DNA from: Isoetes taiwanensis
Taxonomy: Eukaryota > Streptophyta > Lycopodiopsida > Isoetales > Isoetaceae
Reading direction: 5' to 3'
Assembly: GCA_021234155.1 (NCBI GenBank)
Contig: JAJEKV010000686.1
Span: 1-64,000 of the forward strand
DNA length: 64,000 bases
Positions 36,990-47,650 of the stretch are shown here, in pieces. A program made the position numbers and the translations under genes. Each line of letters opens with the position of its first letter. Position 1 is the stretch's first letter. The notes under the pieces are model-generated. The model was not told the origin of the DNA, made no database searches, and was given only the letters and a program-made list of their open reading frames with translations.

Positions 36990-37846
36990 GCAGCTTTTTT
37001 TTACCTCATTTTACCCCCTTTTTTGTAAGAAGAAGGAATCTTTTAGGAATATTCCTTTTTCTCTCGTTTCGATGATTTGCTCCCGTTTAATACGCAATGT
37101 TGTTGTACAAGGTCTTGCTTGATGCTGACGTCTTGCCTCCTTCGTCCAAGTGGCCTTTGGTCATTCCCAGGGATCGGCAGAAAGCAGTATAGAAATGGGT
37201 ATGGGATAAACTACTCCATCCCAAAGTATCTGTTTTATGGTGGCAAGTCACTCATCGTTGTCTGCGCATTAATATTACGGTGCCACGATTTAGGTCCGGA
37301 GGTGTAATGCACTTTGTCCCTTATGTGCCTGGAGGAGGGACGAGACAATTGAGCATTGCTTCTTCCTATGTAGACATGTCAGACATGCTTGGTTATGGCT
37401 TCAAGGCCTCTTTCATTGCAATTTGAATAGCCAACAGGTGTTATTAGCAGTTTATCCAAGTAGTTGGGATAATTTGGCAAAAAGGGCGTTTCATTTGGCT
37501 TCTGCATGGATCATCTGGTCCATTTGGAAAAGAAGGAATCTTCTCATATTCAAGGGTCTTGCTTGTTCAGATGCACAGGTCCTTCTTGATGCCCAACAAC
37601 GAATTGTCAAAGCATTCAGGTGCTCATCAATTGCTAATGAGGTGAAGAGCCGTATTTGGGAGCACTATCTTCAGATTCATACTTACTTATGAGTTTTTGC
37701 TTGCTCTTCATATTGTTTAGATGTTGTATTTGAGTGGGGTGGTTTTGCTCTGGTGGACATTCTCTCCACTGAGTTATTAGTCCCCATTGTACTCTGTAAC
37801 TTTCTCTGGATAATAAAGGCTCAAGTCCTTCAAAAAAAAAAAAAAA
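36990..37846 (+). mobile_element. LINE 3' end with zinc-binding domain and poly(A) tail
   Basis: The plus strand encodes the zinc-binding domain found at the end of plant LINE reverse transcriptases. Visible pieces are WWQVTHRCLRIN near 37240, then CPLC, DETIEHCFFLCRH and AWLWL near 37317-37400, and ASAWIIWSIWKRRN near 37515. The frame closes at 37692. A 3' UTR with GATAATAAAGG leads to a run of about 15 A residues at 37832-37846. The 5' part of the element, including reverse transcriptase, is absent. The tail type (poly A) differs from the short-tandem-repeat tails at 31.4 kb and 25.8 kb, so this is another LINE lineage. Confidence 0.8.
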
Positions 37847-38625
37847 CTTTTGCATTGTTGTAGACAAACCAGGAGCTATTGAGCTTCGTCAATAACAGGT
37901 CTGTTCCGCATCTCTAGCTAACTCTTTATCTTCATATCTATGATGCTATGAATTTGTTTCCACATAATGCTATTGATGTCTACATATATCATGTTCATAA
38001 ATAAGCAGCATTACTAATGGTCAATGCTTTGGTAATTTGCTCAAATTTATATGAGGAGGCTGTCAGTAATATGGCTGATGTAACATGTTTTGTGACTTCA
38101 ATTTTATTGGTAGAGCTCTATAGGGTTACAAAGAAACAGTATGTAGCTACCTGAGCCCCTCAACAACTAAAAAATGCAAGTTTTCTTTTGTAAGCTCTTT
38201 ACTTATATGACGGATATTGCCTGGAAGAGTTTCATAAATCCTGCACTGCCAGTTGGTTGCAGGGTGTCATTTTGGAGACCTGTAGCTAACATCCATAAAG
38301 AAACATGCAAATTTGAAGTAAAACTGTTATGTATATTTGGAGATACAATTTTTCATTTTGGTTTTCTGCAGTTTTACAGTTGATACTACTTTAGCATTAC
38401 CTTGCAGCATAGGTTCTGTGATTATAGGTTTTGCAAACGAAGAGTCAAATTGCATGACATTAATAATAGGTAGATGAAAGGGCAAGGAACTCAACTCATC
38501 ATCTAACAATTTTTAGTTCCTCCTTAACTCTATAGAAATAAAAAGAGGCCACAATCCACAAGTTCACGCACGACCTATAGTATACACTCAAGACAAAAAA
38601 GACCACATTGCAAGAACACTGTGAC
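37754..38625 (+). repeat. Direct duplication, first copy (about 872 bp)
   Basis: It matches 39069-39944 almost base for base; I noted only a handful of substitutions and a one-base difference in the poly(A) run. It starts inside the LINE 3' UTR and carries the poly(A) tail plus about 780 bp of flanking DNA, so the duplication happened after the LINE inserted. Confidence 0.9.
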
Positions 38626-39068
38626 TTCCTAAGGTGGGATTAAATCCCACAAATTGCATCATACTTGGTGGACAATAGAATTACATCTTACCAATGCGTC
38701 TCCAAGTGCCATCTGCATTTTGACTCAAATTGCACTAAACGACGACACATTTCTTATTTTCATCAATGAGCTAACGACATGTTCTTCTATGCCGTTACTA
38801 AAGCCCGGCAACGCCGGGCATCCATTGCTAGTTATATGTTGATGTATCAACTATTATAATTCATTGTTAACCTACAAGTTGTGTTTCAACTTGAATTCTT
38901 TCATGACTAACAAAAAGCAATATATAAAAGACATCATAATGTATAACTTTGAATAACAACCATGGTGACTAATACTTGCAGCCAGGAATATTGGCTTGGG
39001 GTTAGGCACCGACAACACTGGCGCTTACAAAGGGAAAGCAATGGAGCCTTATCAGCCAAGGCAAGCAT
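38626..39068. other. 443 bp spacer between the duplicated segments
   Basis: Unique sequence holding the Helitron terminus at 38803-38831. After it comes a possible splice acceptor CTTGCAG near 38977 before GC-balanced sequence. No protein recognised. Confidence 0.5.
38803..38831 (+). mobile_element. Helitron 3' terminus
   Basis: The palindrome GCCCGGC-AAC-GCCGGGC (38803-38819) is followed 8 bases later by CTAG and then T. A GC-rich hairpin about 10 bases before a CTRR end is the diagnostic 3' end of plant Helitrons, which insert between A and T and make no target duplication. The 5' end (expected to begin TC) was not found with confidence. The terminus lies in the spacer between the two duplicated segments. 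Confidence 0.7.
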
Positions 39069-39944
39069 TGGTGGACATTCTCTCCACTGAGTTATTAGTC
39101 CCCATTGTACTCTGTAACTTTCTCTGGATAATAAAGGCTCAAGTCCTTCAAAAAAAAAAAAAAAACTTTTGCATTGTTGTAGACAAACCAGGAGCTATTG
39201 AGCTTCGTCAATAACATGTCTGTTCCGCATCTCTAGCTAACTCTTTATCTTCATATCTATGATGCTATGAATTTGTTTCCACATAATGCTATTGATGTCT
39301 ACATATATCATGTTCATAAATAAGCAGCATTACTAATGGTCAATGCTTTGGTAATTTGCTCAAATTTGTATGAGGAGGCTGTCAGTAATATGGCTGATGT
39401 AACATGTTTTGTGACTTCAATTTTATTGGTAGAGCTCTATAGGGTTACAAAGAAACAGTATGTAGCTACCTGAGGCCCTCAACAACTAAAAAATGCAAGT
39501 TTTCTTTTGTAAGCTCTTTACTTATATGACGGATATTGCCTGGAAGAGTTTCATAAATCATGCACTGCCAGTTGGTTGCAGGGTGTCATTTTGGAGACCT
39601 GTAGCTAACATCCATAAAGAAACATGCAAATTTGAAGTAAAACTGTTATGTATATTTGGAGATACAATTTTTCATTTTGGTTTTCTGCAGTTTTACAGTT
39701 GATACTACTTTAGCATTACCTTGCAGCATAGGTTCTGTGATTATAGGTTTTGCAAACGAAGAGTCAAATTGCATGACATTAATAATAGGTAGATGAAAGG
39801 GCAAGGAACTCAACTCATCATCTAACAATTTTAAGTTCCTCCTTAACTCTATAGAAATAAAAAGAGGCCACAATCCACAAGTTCACGCACGACCTATAGT
39901 ATACACTCAAGACAAAAAAGACCACATTGCAAGAACACTGTGAC
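39069..39944 (+). repeat. Direct duplication, second copy (about 876 bp)
   Basis: Second member of the pair starting at 37754, including the tail end of the LINE 3' UTR and its A run. It ends at GAACACTGTGAC, the same junction as copy one. Similarity to the first copy is near complete, implying recent origin. Confidence 0.9.
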
Positions 39945-41639
39945 AACCAGGTATGGCTCCGTACTTCATTTCTTAGGCTATATATCAATTTTTCTATAAG
40001 CCCGAATATCCTTTCTGCTGCAGATAATCAGTGTCATCTGCATATTCTGGAAAATTAGAAGCACCAACAATCATTCTTGGCCAACATCAACTGACACTTT
40101 AGCTCCTTCATTATAAATCCTTTCACAACAAATGTGGTATATAGAGCAGCGCTCTAAACCAAGTCAACCCTCTAGCAAAAAATTCCAGACCCTTTGTCCT
40201 CATTTCACTACAATATATAGGGTTTATATCTATAACTTCAACTTATTCTAGTATGGCACTCTTCGATCCAATAAAAAAGCTTGCATTAGCACCTGTTCAC
40301 TATAATTCTAAAAAAATCTATTTTTTACTCAACTCAACAGGCCACAATGTACAAGTTTGAATACGAACTAAAGCGCATATGTTGCGAATAAGACCGCATT
40401 GCAACAAAATTAGCCATGTATGACTCCATCCTTAATTTTGTAAGCTATGTGTTAGTATCTCTATAAACTTAAAATTCTTTTCTGAACAGAAACATATAGG
40501 ATGTAGATGCTCGAAAGTCTCATTTCTCAGGATGAAGAACATGAACACATGCAAGCCTATGTGACTATTGCAGGCCAAGAAATTGATCTTGCCTTAAACA
40601 TTCCATCCGGCTCTCTCACAGACCAAGAAATCGAACAGGGCACTACCATATTCGTAAGTTTGTTGGCCTGCAACCACAGATCCACCATCCTCCATTATTT
40701 CCTTTGGAATTTCTTCTTTACCTGCAAATACAAATCTCACCAACCGTCCACTTTTTCCTTTGTAATTTCCTCCTTACAAATTTGACCAACCATACTAATG
40801 CAAATCCTCGTTTGCAAATCCGCTGCTCCATGCGCAAGTCGCAGCTGTTATGATACGAGCATCCCAACCTTAAAAAAGAACACAATCAAATAGCAGCATT
40901 CAGATAGGGTAATTCATTTTACATTTGATGGATGAGAAAATTTGAAGATGAATGTGGGCCTCAAAACACTAAACTGAAGGGCCTCAAGCACTTCATGCTA
41001 AAAAAATGTTCCATTATCTAAAGTACAAAATAAAGCGGGAGAAAAAACACACACAACTACACGATCTCTCCTTTTTATTTTTAAATCAACAGCAAAGAAA
41101 AGGCTGCACTCTAGAAATACTATTTAGTACAGTCAAATGATTACATCAACTAAATCGGAACAAAACTATATTGAAAAGCGTACAAAAAACACAAAGGAAA
41201 CCCCCGTATTATGTTGAATGTTTTTTATTTTTTTATAAATAGTCTTCTCGTTCTTCAAAAAAGGGGAGAGGGGGATATTTAAAGGAACTATTTACAAAAA
41301 AGAATATTCCGTAAAAAGTTCTTGACACTATCCACATAATCGATGGTTAGAAAATCAAGAAAATGCAAAAAAAAAGTTGGGGAAAGGGGGAGGGACGGCA
41401 AGGAAGATTAGAAAAACACAAAATTATGCAAGGTTGCTTCTTGTACTATATCAAGTTCTTATAACATCTAGATGTACTTCAATTTTGAAAAGGATATCAA
41501 GTTCTCATAACATGTAGATGTGCTACTGCTGCAATTTTGCAGAGGGAATTGAAGGAGTATGATACTTAGTTCTACCAAAATCGAATCATACACCACTACA
41601 TATAATGCTTAAGCTACAAACAAATTCAAAAGTGCAGAA
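39945..41639. other. Mostly non-coding stretch with one exon-like frame
   Basis: The block 40507-40653 reads MLESLISQDEEHEHMQAY and on to a donor-like TTCGTAAGT, so it could be an exon of an unknown gene. Nothing around it joins. The rest is AT-rich with A runs and no recognised element. Confidence 0.35.
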
Positions 41640-42481
41640 GCCTATCCAAGCTTAAGGTTAACTATGAGCATCACTTGGCATACACAAAATTAGTAGAGGA
41701 GCGCCTTATTGAAGCCACTTGATCAGGGAATTTTGAAGCAGATGAAAAACAGTTCCAAGACATTGTATTTGAGGCAGCTAGACATATCTTTGGTTTGCTA
41801 AAAAATGCCTATAAGGTAAGCCTTGCAACTCATGGTGGAATTCTGAATGCCAAGAGGCGAGAAGCACACTACCACAAAAATGTAAATACAAACCTAAATG
41901 GTATAAGAGCTTGATCAGACAAAAAAAGCATGACTTTTATGCACAACAGCAGGCAAAGTTATCTGACCAATTTAGGAAAATTTCAAAAAGATTTTGGGAC
42001 ACGCTACAAGGCAGATCAGCAAGCTATTTTGGGCATGGAAGCCTTGTCCAATTTAGTCAAAGATATTTATGAAAAGAAGGGCGCAAATGGGATGCCAAAA
42101 ATGGCTCTTAGTGCAAACATATTCACTATATCAGAGGTTAGTGATTGCCTATCCAAAGCGATCAACAATGAGGCACATGATGCGGATGGCCTCTATGTGG
42201 AGCTTTTCAAGTGGTGGGGAGGGGGCGGGGGTTGTTGACACCTTATCTATCCCGACAGGACTGCTTGAATAAAAAGCTTCATGAAAAGGGCTGCCATCCA
42301 ACTAAAGAACCAAAGCGTGTTCATCAATTCGCAATGAAGGCGACAAAAAGGTAGTAAGAAACTACAGAACAATTCTCATTGGTAGTGTGTTCGCCAAAAT
42401 TCTAGGCAGCCTTTTAGAAGGGAAACTAAGCTTCTGGGTAGAGCAAACGGCCGTATGCTTAGAGTATCAAGCAGGTTTCAT
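41640..42481 (+). mobile_element. LINE reverse transcriptase fragment joined to an LTR
   Basis: The plus strand gives the linker and first reverse transcriptase motifs of a LINE. DADGLYVELFKWW lies near 42180, followed after a frameshift by VRNYRTILIGSVFAKILG near 42355 and EYQAGF near 42466, matching the NYRPI and QAGFR boxes. It stops abruptly where the LTR at 42482 begins, before the catalytic YADD box. It is another LINE lineage from the one at 31.4-34.3 kb, and decayed. Confidence 0.7.
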
Positions 42482-42947
42482 AAGACCACGCCAAAGACCA
42501 CGCCGAAGAAGAGACAGAGAATAAATAAATAAATGGCGGCCCCTGCAAATCTGATCCATAACTAGCGTGTTCGGGCACATAAAGAAGGCCTTTGCCAGTT
42601 AGAAAAATCAGGCTTTGATCCAGGAGTTGGTAGCGAGATCTGCCAAACACCTATTTTGGGCCCAAGGATGTTGTACTATATATATGAGCATAGATAGAAC
42701 TCAGTTTTTTAGATGAGCTTTAGTCCTTGTCTCTAGTCTTTCTCTCGATTTTCGAGAGCTCATATACACTCAGTGATATCAAGGAAGTCTTATTTTCTCT
42801 CATTGTTTGTTGTTATCTCATTTCTATTTCATTCTTTCTGTTCGTTTGCAAAATCCCACGTGACACTCAGCCAGGATTCTCTTGTTTGATCCATGGGTCC
42901 TTACAGAGGGCTGTCTTACAGGAGATCCCGAACCCAGACCCAAAACA
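42482..42947 (+). repeat. 5' LTR, truncated at its start
   Basis: It matches the reverse complement of the LTR at 28145-28685 from ACGCCAAAGACCAC onward and ends AAAACA. It includes a TATATATATGAGC stretch near 42676 in the place expected for the LTR promoter. Confidence 0.8.
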
Positions 42948-42948
42948 C

Positions 42949-42968
42949 TGTCGCCATTGTCGGGTCTG
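42949..42968 (+). promoter_or_regulatory. Primer-binding site, Asp-tRNA-like
   Basis: TGTCGCCATTGTCGGG lies two bases after the LTR end and resembles TGGCGCCGTTGTCGGG, the primer site used by many plant Tat and Athila elements. The two or three differences from that pattern fit an old copy. Confidence 0.7.
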
Positions 42969-42995
42969 ATCTTTCTTCTTTCGCTTCTTTTCACC

Positions 42996-45122
42996 ATGTC
43001 TGCTCGTGCTTTCACCCCGAAGAACTCCTTTGCCAAACGGCGGCTCGATTGGAGCGCCATCAGCGTAGAGAAGCTACTCGAGACATGTACGACACTGATT
43101 ATGATATTGAGGAAGGTCGTGTCCGCTCAAGAGCTCAGTCGGCACAGGGTCTCCCCCTGTCTGTAAGCATTGCTCTCAACCCCAGTCACCCCATCATACA
43201 TCGGTCCAACCCACTCCTCATTTATTTTCAAACTCCAGAAAGCACCTACATTCATATCCCCTCGCGTCACACCCCTACCTTCGCAACCTTCTTCTCCTCC
43301 TGCAGGGATGGGCTATCCTCATGTCTCTTTCGGCCCTCCCCATGTCCATGAATATCAGACCTCCCCATCTTTTCAGCATGGACTCCCTGTCTACAATCTC
43401 ACTGATCTCAAGTTTACTGAGGAGGGCTCCCATGGTCCTTCGCCATAGGATGCTCCTCTCTCGGGCCCTCCGGGTTTTTCTGTTTTTATGCCGCCTTGTT
43501 CCCAGCCCACGGCTGTACCACAAAGCTATATACCTGCTTATGCTCCACCTGTCTATGCGCAAGGTCCGCTTCCATCTCCTGTTCAAAATCTGAAGCTGAC
43601 ATATCCCACCTTCGGGAATACTAAAGGAAAGCCTCTTGATCAAAGTGCGCAAGCTCACATGGAAGAATTCGAGGCATTGGCTATCCTCAATGGCCACGCT
43701 CAACCTCAACTCAAGTTCCACATCTTTTTCACCACGCTGCGTGGAGCCCCTCATCAGTGGCTCCTGGCCAACAAAAGCCCATTATGGCACCACGGATGAT
43801 GATCAGCCCACTCAATGATCTTCAACAATAGCCCACAGAGTCTGCACGTGACTTCGCGGATCGCCGTCACATCCTAGTCAGCAAGCTACAGGAGTACCTT
43901 ACGCAAAGTCAGATTCTGGTCTGGTTTCTGCAAGGTCTCCCTCCTGCCATTCGTCTCATGACTGAGTACCTGCGTCCCAAGACCCTAGAGAAGGCAATCA
44001 AGTCAACTACTCAGTCAATGTCTCTTCGAGAGGAGTTGCCCTTACGGAGCTTCCTTTCATGCCTCCTGTCATGGTTCCTCAGAATGCGGTTCAGCCACAA
44101 CAATCTGCCCCTCAACTAACCAAATTTGGTGTCACATCTGTAAATATCAAGGTCATCTTGCCAATGAATGCAACTCCACCAATGGTCCCCCTCATTGTAA
44201 GCGGTGCAACATGTGCGATCATGCCACTAAAGAGTGTACTCGTTCACATCCCATACCTTTCAGACAGAAAATGGTTTCCAGGTGCAAACCACGCCACAGC
44301 AGCAACAGTCGTATCCACCTCAGCAATATCAGCAAGCTCAGCAACCTCAACAATGTAGGGGTCAAGGCCTTGTCAACCTTTTGATCCTTCCAAGGCTCAG
44401 TGCTATCACTGCCAAGAATGGGGTCATACCACTACGGCATGTCCTCAGCTTCCTCAAGTCTAAGTTCAACTTCCAGGTACAAATCAAACTGCTTCAGTCA
44501 AACTCACGGCTTATCAATTATGGGTCGCCAATGGCAAACAAGCCCACGCCCTGTTCTGAGAAAGCCACCTCAGCCACCTCAATAACAGCGCCCTTAGCAA
44601 GCAGCGTTGTCCTCCATTCCTCTGGATCAACAAGCTCAAGAAGAAATTTATCAGACTCTCAATCCTCCGGTGTAGCAGTCAAATTGAGTTGGTTTGGTTT
44701 CTCGCCAGACCAAGGCCCCACGTCCCTTTACGATCATACCTCATAATATGCAACCTGCATTTGCTATCGACACGGTTCCACATGAGGACCCAAAACAGGT
44801 CTATTTTGCACCTGATCTGGATAAACTCATGCCCCATATCATGTCAAAGGTGAGGCAAAGTATTCTCAAGCTCATGCGAGCTGCGGAAGGCCGCACACTT
44901 GCAAATGTTCATGCCACCACGCGTGCTCAGCAGCGTCAGCAGACACCTTCCTCGTCTAAAAGCCCATGCTCTCAGTCGTATCCCAATATTGCTGCAGAGG
45001 TTGAGCTTCTCAAGGAGGTTTTGACATCCTTGCCTCAGACTCCTGCCCCTTTGGAACCTGCTTTCCTTGGAATTTTCACAAGGCCAAATTCACTTTTCCA
45101 CAGTCTGGTGAAGTGTGAGTAA
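42996..45122 (+). pseudogene. Ty3/Gypsy gag with three zinc knuckles, frameshifted
   Basis: The frame starts MSARAFTPKN at 42996 and shifts several times. The capsid part is seen at 43488-43799 (HMEEFEALAILNGHAQ, TTLRGAPHQWLLA). Three CX2CX4HX4C knuckles follow: CHICKYQGHLANEC at 44130-44171, CKRCNMCDHATKEC at 44196-44237, and CYHCQEWGHTTTAC at 44401-44442. A glutamine-rich linker separates the second and third. Gag packages the element RNA into particles. Three knuckles are more than most plant Ty3 gags carry. Downstream, a last frame (44694-45122) may be the gag to protease linker. Stops make it non-functional. Confidence 0.8.
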
Positions 45123-45249
45123 GAGATGTGCTGAAACTGAATGCATGTCTCTTTGTATTCTTTGAAGACGTATTTTTTTGTAATATTGTCTGTGAGATGA
45201 TACATGTATGACGTTGCAAATTTCAAAAACGAGGTTAGTACGGACGTTC

Positions 45250-45316
45250 GGCTCACACGAAGCGAATTGTGTTGGGGCATAAAAATTGTACACCTTCATT
45301 TCGCGCCGTGCGATCC
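45250..45316. repeat. 67 bp hairpin, family 1, copy 1
   Basis: Left arm GGCTCACACGAAGCGAA; the right arm complements to GGATCGCACGGCGCGAA. Length 67 bp. Followed by TTGTTGTCAAATTAAACTTA, a flank shared with the copies at 46671 and 46866. The most diverged full-size copy. Confidence 0.65.
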
Positions 45317-45527
45317 ACGCAGTATGGAAGTTGCTTGTTGTCAAATTAAACTTAAACACAAGTGAGGTCGGCACGTACGTGGTTTTCTCGAGGAGGGTTT
45401 GGAGTGTTTTTTTTTTAAATCCCAATTATCGACATAGTGTGACGTAGCATCTTGGTATTAAATAGTATGTTAAATTCGAATTATATCGGTGTTCATTTTC
45501 AGGTTAAACTCAAATCATATAGGTTTT

Positions 45528-45632
45528 GGAATAAGGTTAAAAAAGGAAGATATTGGATATTTAGGAATAAGGTTAAAAAAGGAAGATATTGGATATTTAG
45601 GAATAAGGTTAAAAAAGGAAGATATTGGATAT
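45528..45632. repeat. Tandem repeat, 36 bp unit, nearly three copies
   Basis: Units start at 45528, 45564 and 45600 with GGAATAAGGTTAAAAAAGG and run to TTGGATATTTA; the last unit ends early at GGATAT. The copies are identical as read, so the array is young. Confidence 0.95.
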
Positions 45633-45828
45633 GGCTCAAATTTGAGACATGCACATAATGACATGTAATGATGGTTGATAGGGACTGGAATTGAATCATT
45701 CCTACGATTTTCACGCGTCTAATCCAAACTTATATCTATTCCAGCCTAGATTGAAGCCCATTCTCCCCAATCTCAGCCCAATCTTCGCTAGATCCTTCCC
45801 TTAGCCCAATTTAAGCTAGTCCATCGCC

Positions 45829-46250
45829 ATGAAAAGATCAGCTACGGAAGAAGGAGGTGTCCTCCAAGAGCCTATTACGGTGGAAGAGGTGTTCCCTCAT
45901 GATTCCCTCCGGCTGCCTTACGGTTCTTGCTCACGAATGCCCTACGATTCCTCGATTCCTTTGACGAGGAATCGAGAGAATGAGGAATCGAGGAAATTTC
46001 AGGCGGGGAGTTCATCGCGGAGGTGTTCTTGAAGGCTGGATAGGAGATTTTTCAGAGAATGAGTGGTCTACCAAAGGAGAAGAAGCCGAAGATGATGAAG
46101 AAGATGAAGAAGTTGAAGACGAATCCGTTGACTTCGAGGAGCTCATGGCATTGCTAAATGGTACATGCATGTTTTCTTTCTTTTCTTAAGCATTCAACTA
46201 ACGGTTATTTCTTATTTTTTTGTTTTGCAGATGGTGAAGCAGATGAATGA
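45829..46250 (+). CDS. Small acidic protein, two exons, unknown function
   Basis: An ATG at 45829 opens a frame (MKRSATEEGGVLQEPITVEE). A second overlapping frame (45980-46189) carries RRGVHRGGVLEGW and an acidic run EEAEDDEEDEEVEDESVDFEE. It ends at a donor-like AATGGTACATG near 46160, with an acceptor TTTTGCAG near 46230 and a short last exon DGEADE then stop. One frameshift near 45990 is needed to join the two frames. No family recognised; acidic tails like this are common in nuclear proteins. It could equally be a chance frame. Confidence 0.35.
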
Positions 46251-46670
46251 AATTTGTTAGGGCAGAGCACCTCTTTTTTTTTTCCCCTTATTCTTAGCCT
46301 CCAGCTTGCCTCCAGCTTCTTACCATATGACTGCAAGCCTCCGGGCTTTTTTGTTGTGAATAGTTGAAGCCTCCGGGCATTTAAATTTACAAAATGATGT
46401 TCTGATGTAAAGCCATACGGCCATAAAAAAATTTGAATGTAAAAAGTTTTTGCTTCTAATTCCATTTGAATATTTAACTTGTTTTTTTACTGTACATGTG
46501 TTTTTTTACTGTATTATGTTATGGTGTTTGTGTTTAGATACCTCTAATACAAGACTGTGTTTAGAAATAGTATTTTAATAAACCAACACTTTACATACTA
46601 ACACTGTACACTTTAAATATGATATTTCTTTCTTTCCTTTTACTTGAAAGCTATTTTTTTTTTTCAAGAT

Positions 46671-46737
46671 GGATCACACCAAGCGAATAATACATATGCA
46701 AAAAAAAGGGACACACTAAATTCGCATGGTGTGATCC
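46671..46737. repeat. 67 bp hairpin, family 1, copy 2
   Basis: Arms GGATCACACCAAGCGAA and the complement of GGATCACACCATGCGAA, one mismatch in 17. The middle is AT-rich. No target site duplication is visible next to it. Confidence 0.8.
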
Positions 46738-46865
46738 ACTTTCTTATTTGTTGTCAAATTAAAATTAAACACAAGTACTCATTCCTATTTGTATCTAAAA
46801 TGCTTTACCACTCTTAAGTACATAAGTCATTATCCCTTTTCAAAGAGCATATTATTTTTCAAGAA

Positions 46866-46933
46866 GGATCATACCAAGCGAATAGTACATATGCAACGAA
46901 AATGGAACACACTAAATTTGCATCGTGTGATCC
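46866..46933. repeat. 68 bp hairpin, family 1, copy 3
   Basis: Left arm GGATCATACCAAGCGAA; right arm complements to GGATCACACGATGCAAA. Its centre is very like that of copy 2 because both belong to the same tandem array. Confidence 0.7.
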
Positions 46934-47351
46934 ACTTTCTTATTTGTTGTCAAATTAAAATTAAACACAAGTACCCCTTCTCATTTAATGCTTTACCACC
47001 CTAAGTGCATAAAGTTATTAGTCCTTTTCAAAGAGCATATCTTTTTTTAAGAAGGATCACATCAAGCATCCCATTTGCATCTAAAATACTTTACCAAGTC
47101 TAGTAGTACATAAAGTTATTAGCCTTTTTCAAAAAGCAAACACTTTATCAATAAATGAGCACGTCACATATCCACACTTAACTTCAAATAAGACACATAT
47201 ATATTTCTTTTATTAAAAGATAATCAAAGTAATTTTACTATAGGAAGTCATCTTTTTCCAAAAAGATGTATGAGGAAAAGACCGTTACTTCTCGCGTCGT
47301 GTGAGGAAAAAGGACCGTTACTTCTTCTCACGTCTTTTCTTCCAGAGAAAT

Positions 47352-47378
47352 ATCACACGACGCGAAAGCTCGTGTGAT
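47352..47378. repeat. Collapsed family-1 hairpin, 27 bp
   Basis: ATCACACGACGCG is followed after a few bases by CTCGTGTGAT, so both outer arms are kept while the middle is gone. It looks like an internal deletion derivative of the 67 bp form. Confidence 0.6.
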
Positions 47379-47482
47379 AATTTTTATTGATAATTTCGGT
47401 GATACAATCTATACATAAGTAATTTTACTGATACATAACTAAAGATAAAACTTCTCATTGAAGCAAAATAGAACGACATGGA

Positions 47483-47549
47483 GATCACACGACGCGAAAT
47501 CCATTGATTGCTACCTAATTGCAAGCAAGGCATTTCGCGTCGTGTGATC
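47483..47549. repeat. 67 bp hairpin, family 1, perfect arms
   Basis: The arms GATCACACGACGCGAAAT at both ends are perfect inverted repeats over 18 bp. The inner 31 bases have their own partial pairing (TTGCT with AGCAA). Best preserved copy and the reference for the family. Confidence 0.9.
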
Positions 47550-47650
47550 TTTTAATAAAACAGAACATATATTGGAACAAGAGGATAGATAGAAGCAAAA
47601 AATAAGGAAAACTTTTCTTTGAAGCAAAAAATAAATAGATACAACGGCTA

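Larger units (their letters stand above)
42482..45120 (+). mobile_element. Ty3/Gypsy (Tat-like) element, plus-strand copy: 5' LTR and gag only
   Basis: A partial 5' LTR, a primer-binding site and a broken gag are present, then the element ends in unrelated sequence near 45120 before any protease or polymerase. The LTR is the same family as the minus-strand LTR at 28145-28685. The first 110 or so bases of the LTR are missing at the junction with the LINE fragment. The two copies lie in opposite orientation about 14 kb apart. Confidence 0.8.
45123..45827. other. Intergenic stretch with repeats
   Basis: Holds a 67 bp hairpin (45250-45316) and a 36 bp triple repeat (45528-45632), each listed separately. 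The open frames across the triple repeat on both strands are artefacts of its 36 bp period, which is divisible by three. Confidence 0.6.
46640..47150. repeat. Tandem array of about 190 bp units, each beginning with a family-1 hairpin
   Basis: Hairpin starts at 46671, 46866 and 47054 give periods of 195 and 188 bp. Units share ACTTTCTTATTTGTTGTCAA after the hairpin and end with TTTTCAAAGAGCATAT before the next. The third unit keeps only the first hairpin arm and lacks the following 90 bp or so. Amplification therefore included hairpin plus flank. Confidence 0.75.
46251..47650. other. AT-rich stretch carrying hairpins and a tandem array
   Basis: No gene. It contains the approximately 190 bp array at 46640-47150, hairpins at 46671, 46866, 47352 and 47483, and loose hairpin arms such as TCGCGTCGTGTGAGG at about 47292. 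Confidence 0.6.

Noticed and set aside
45528-45632. CRISPR-like array
   Set aside because: The units are directly abutting identical repeats with no unique spacers, in a plant-type genome with no cas genes.
45452-45714. Frames on both strands with a repeated 12-residue unit
   Set aside because: The 36 bp tandem repeat is a multiple of three and free of stops in several frames; there is no other sign of a gene.
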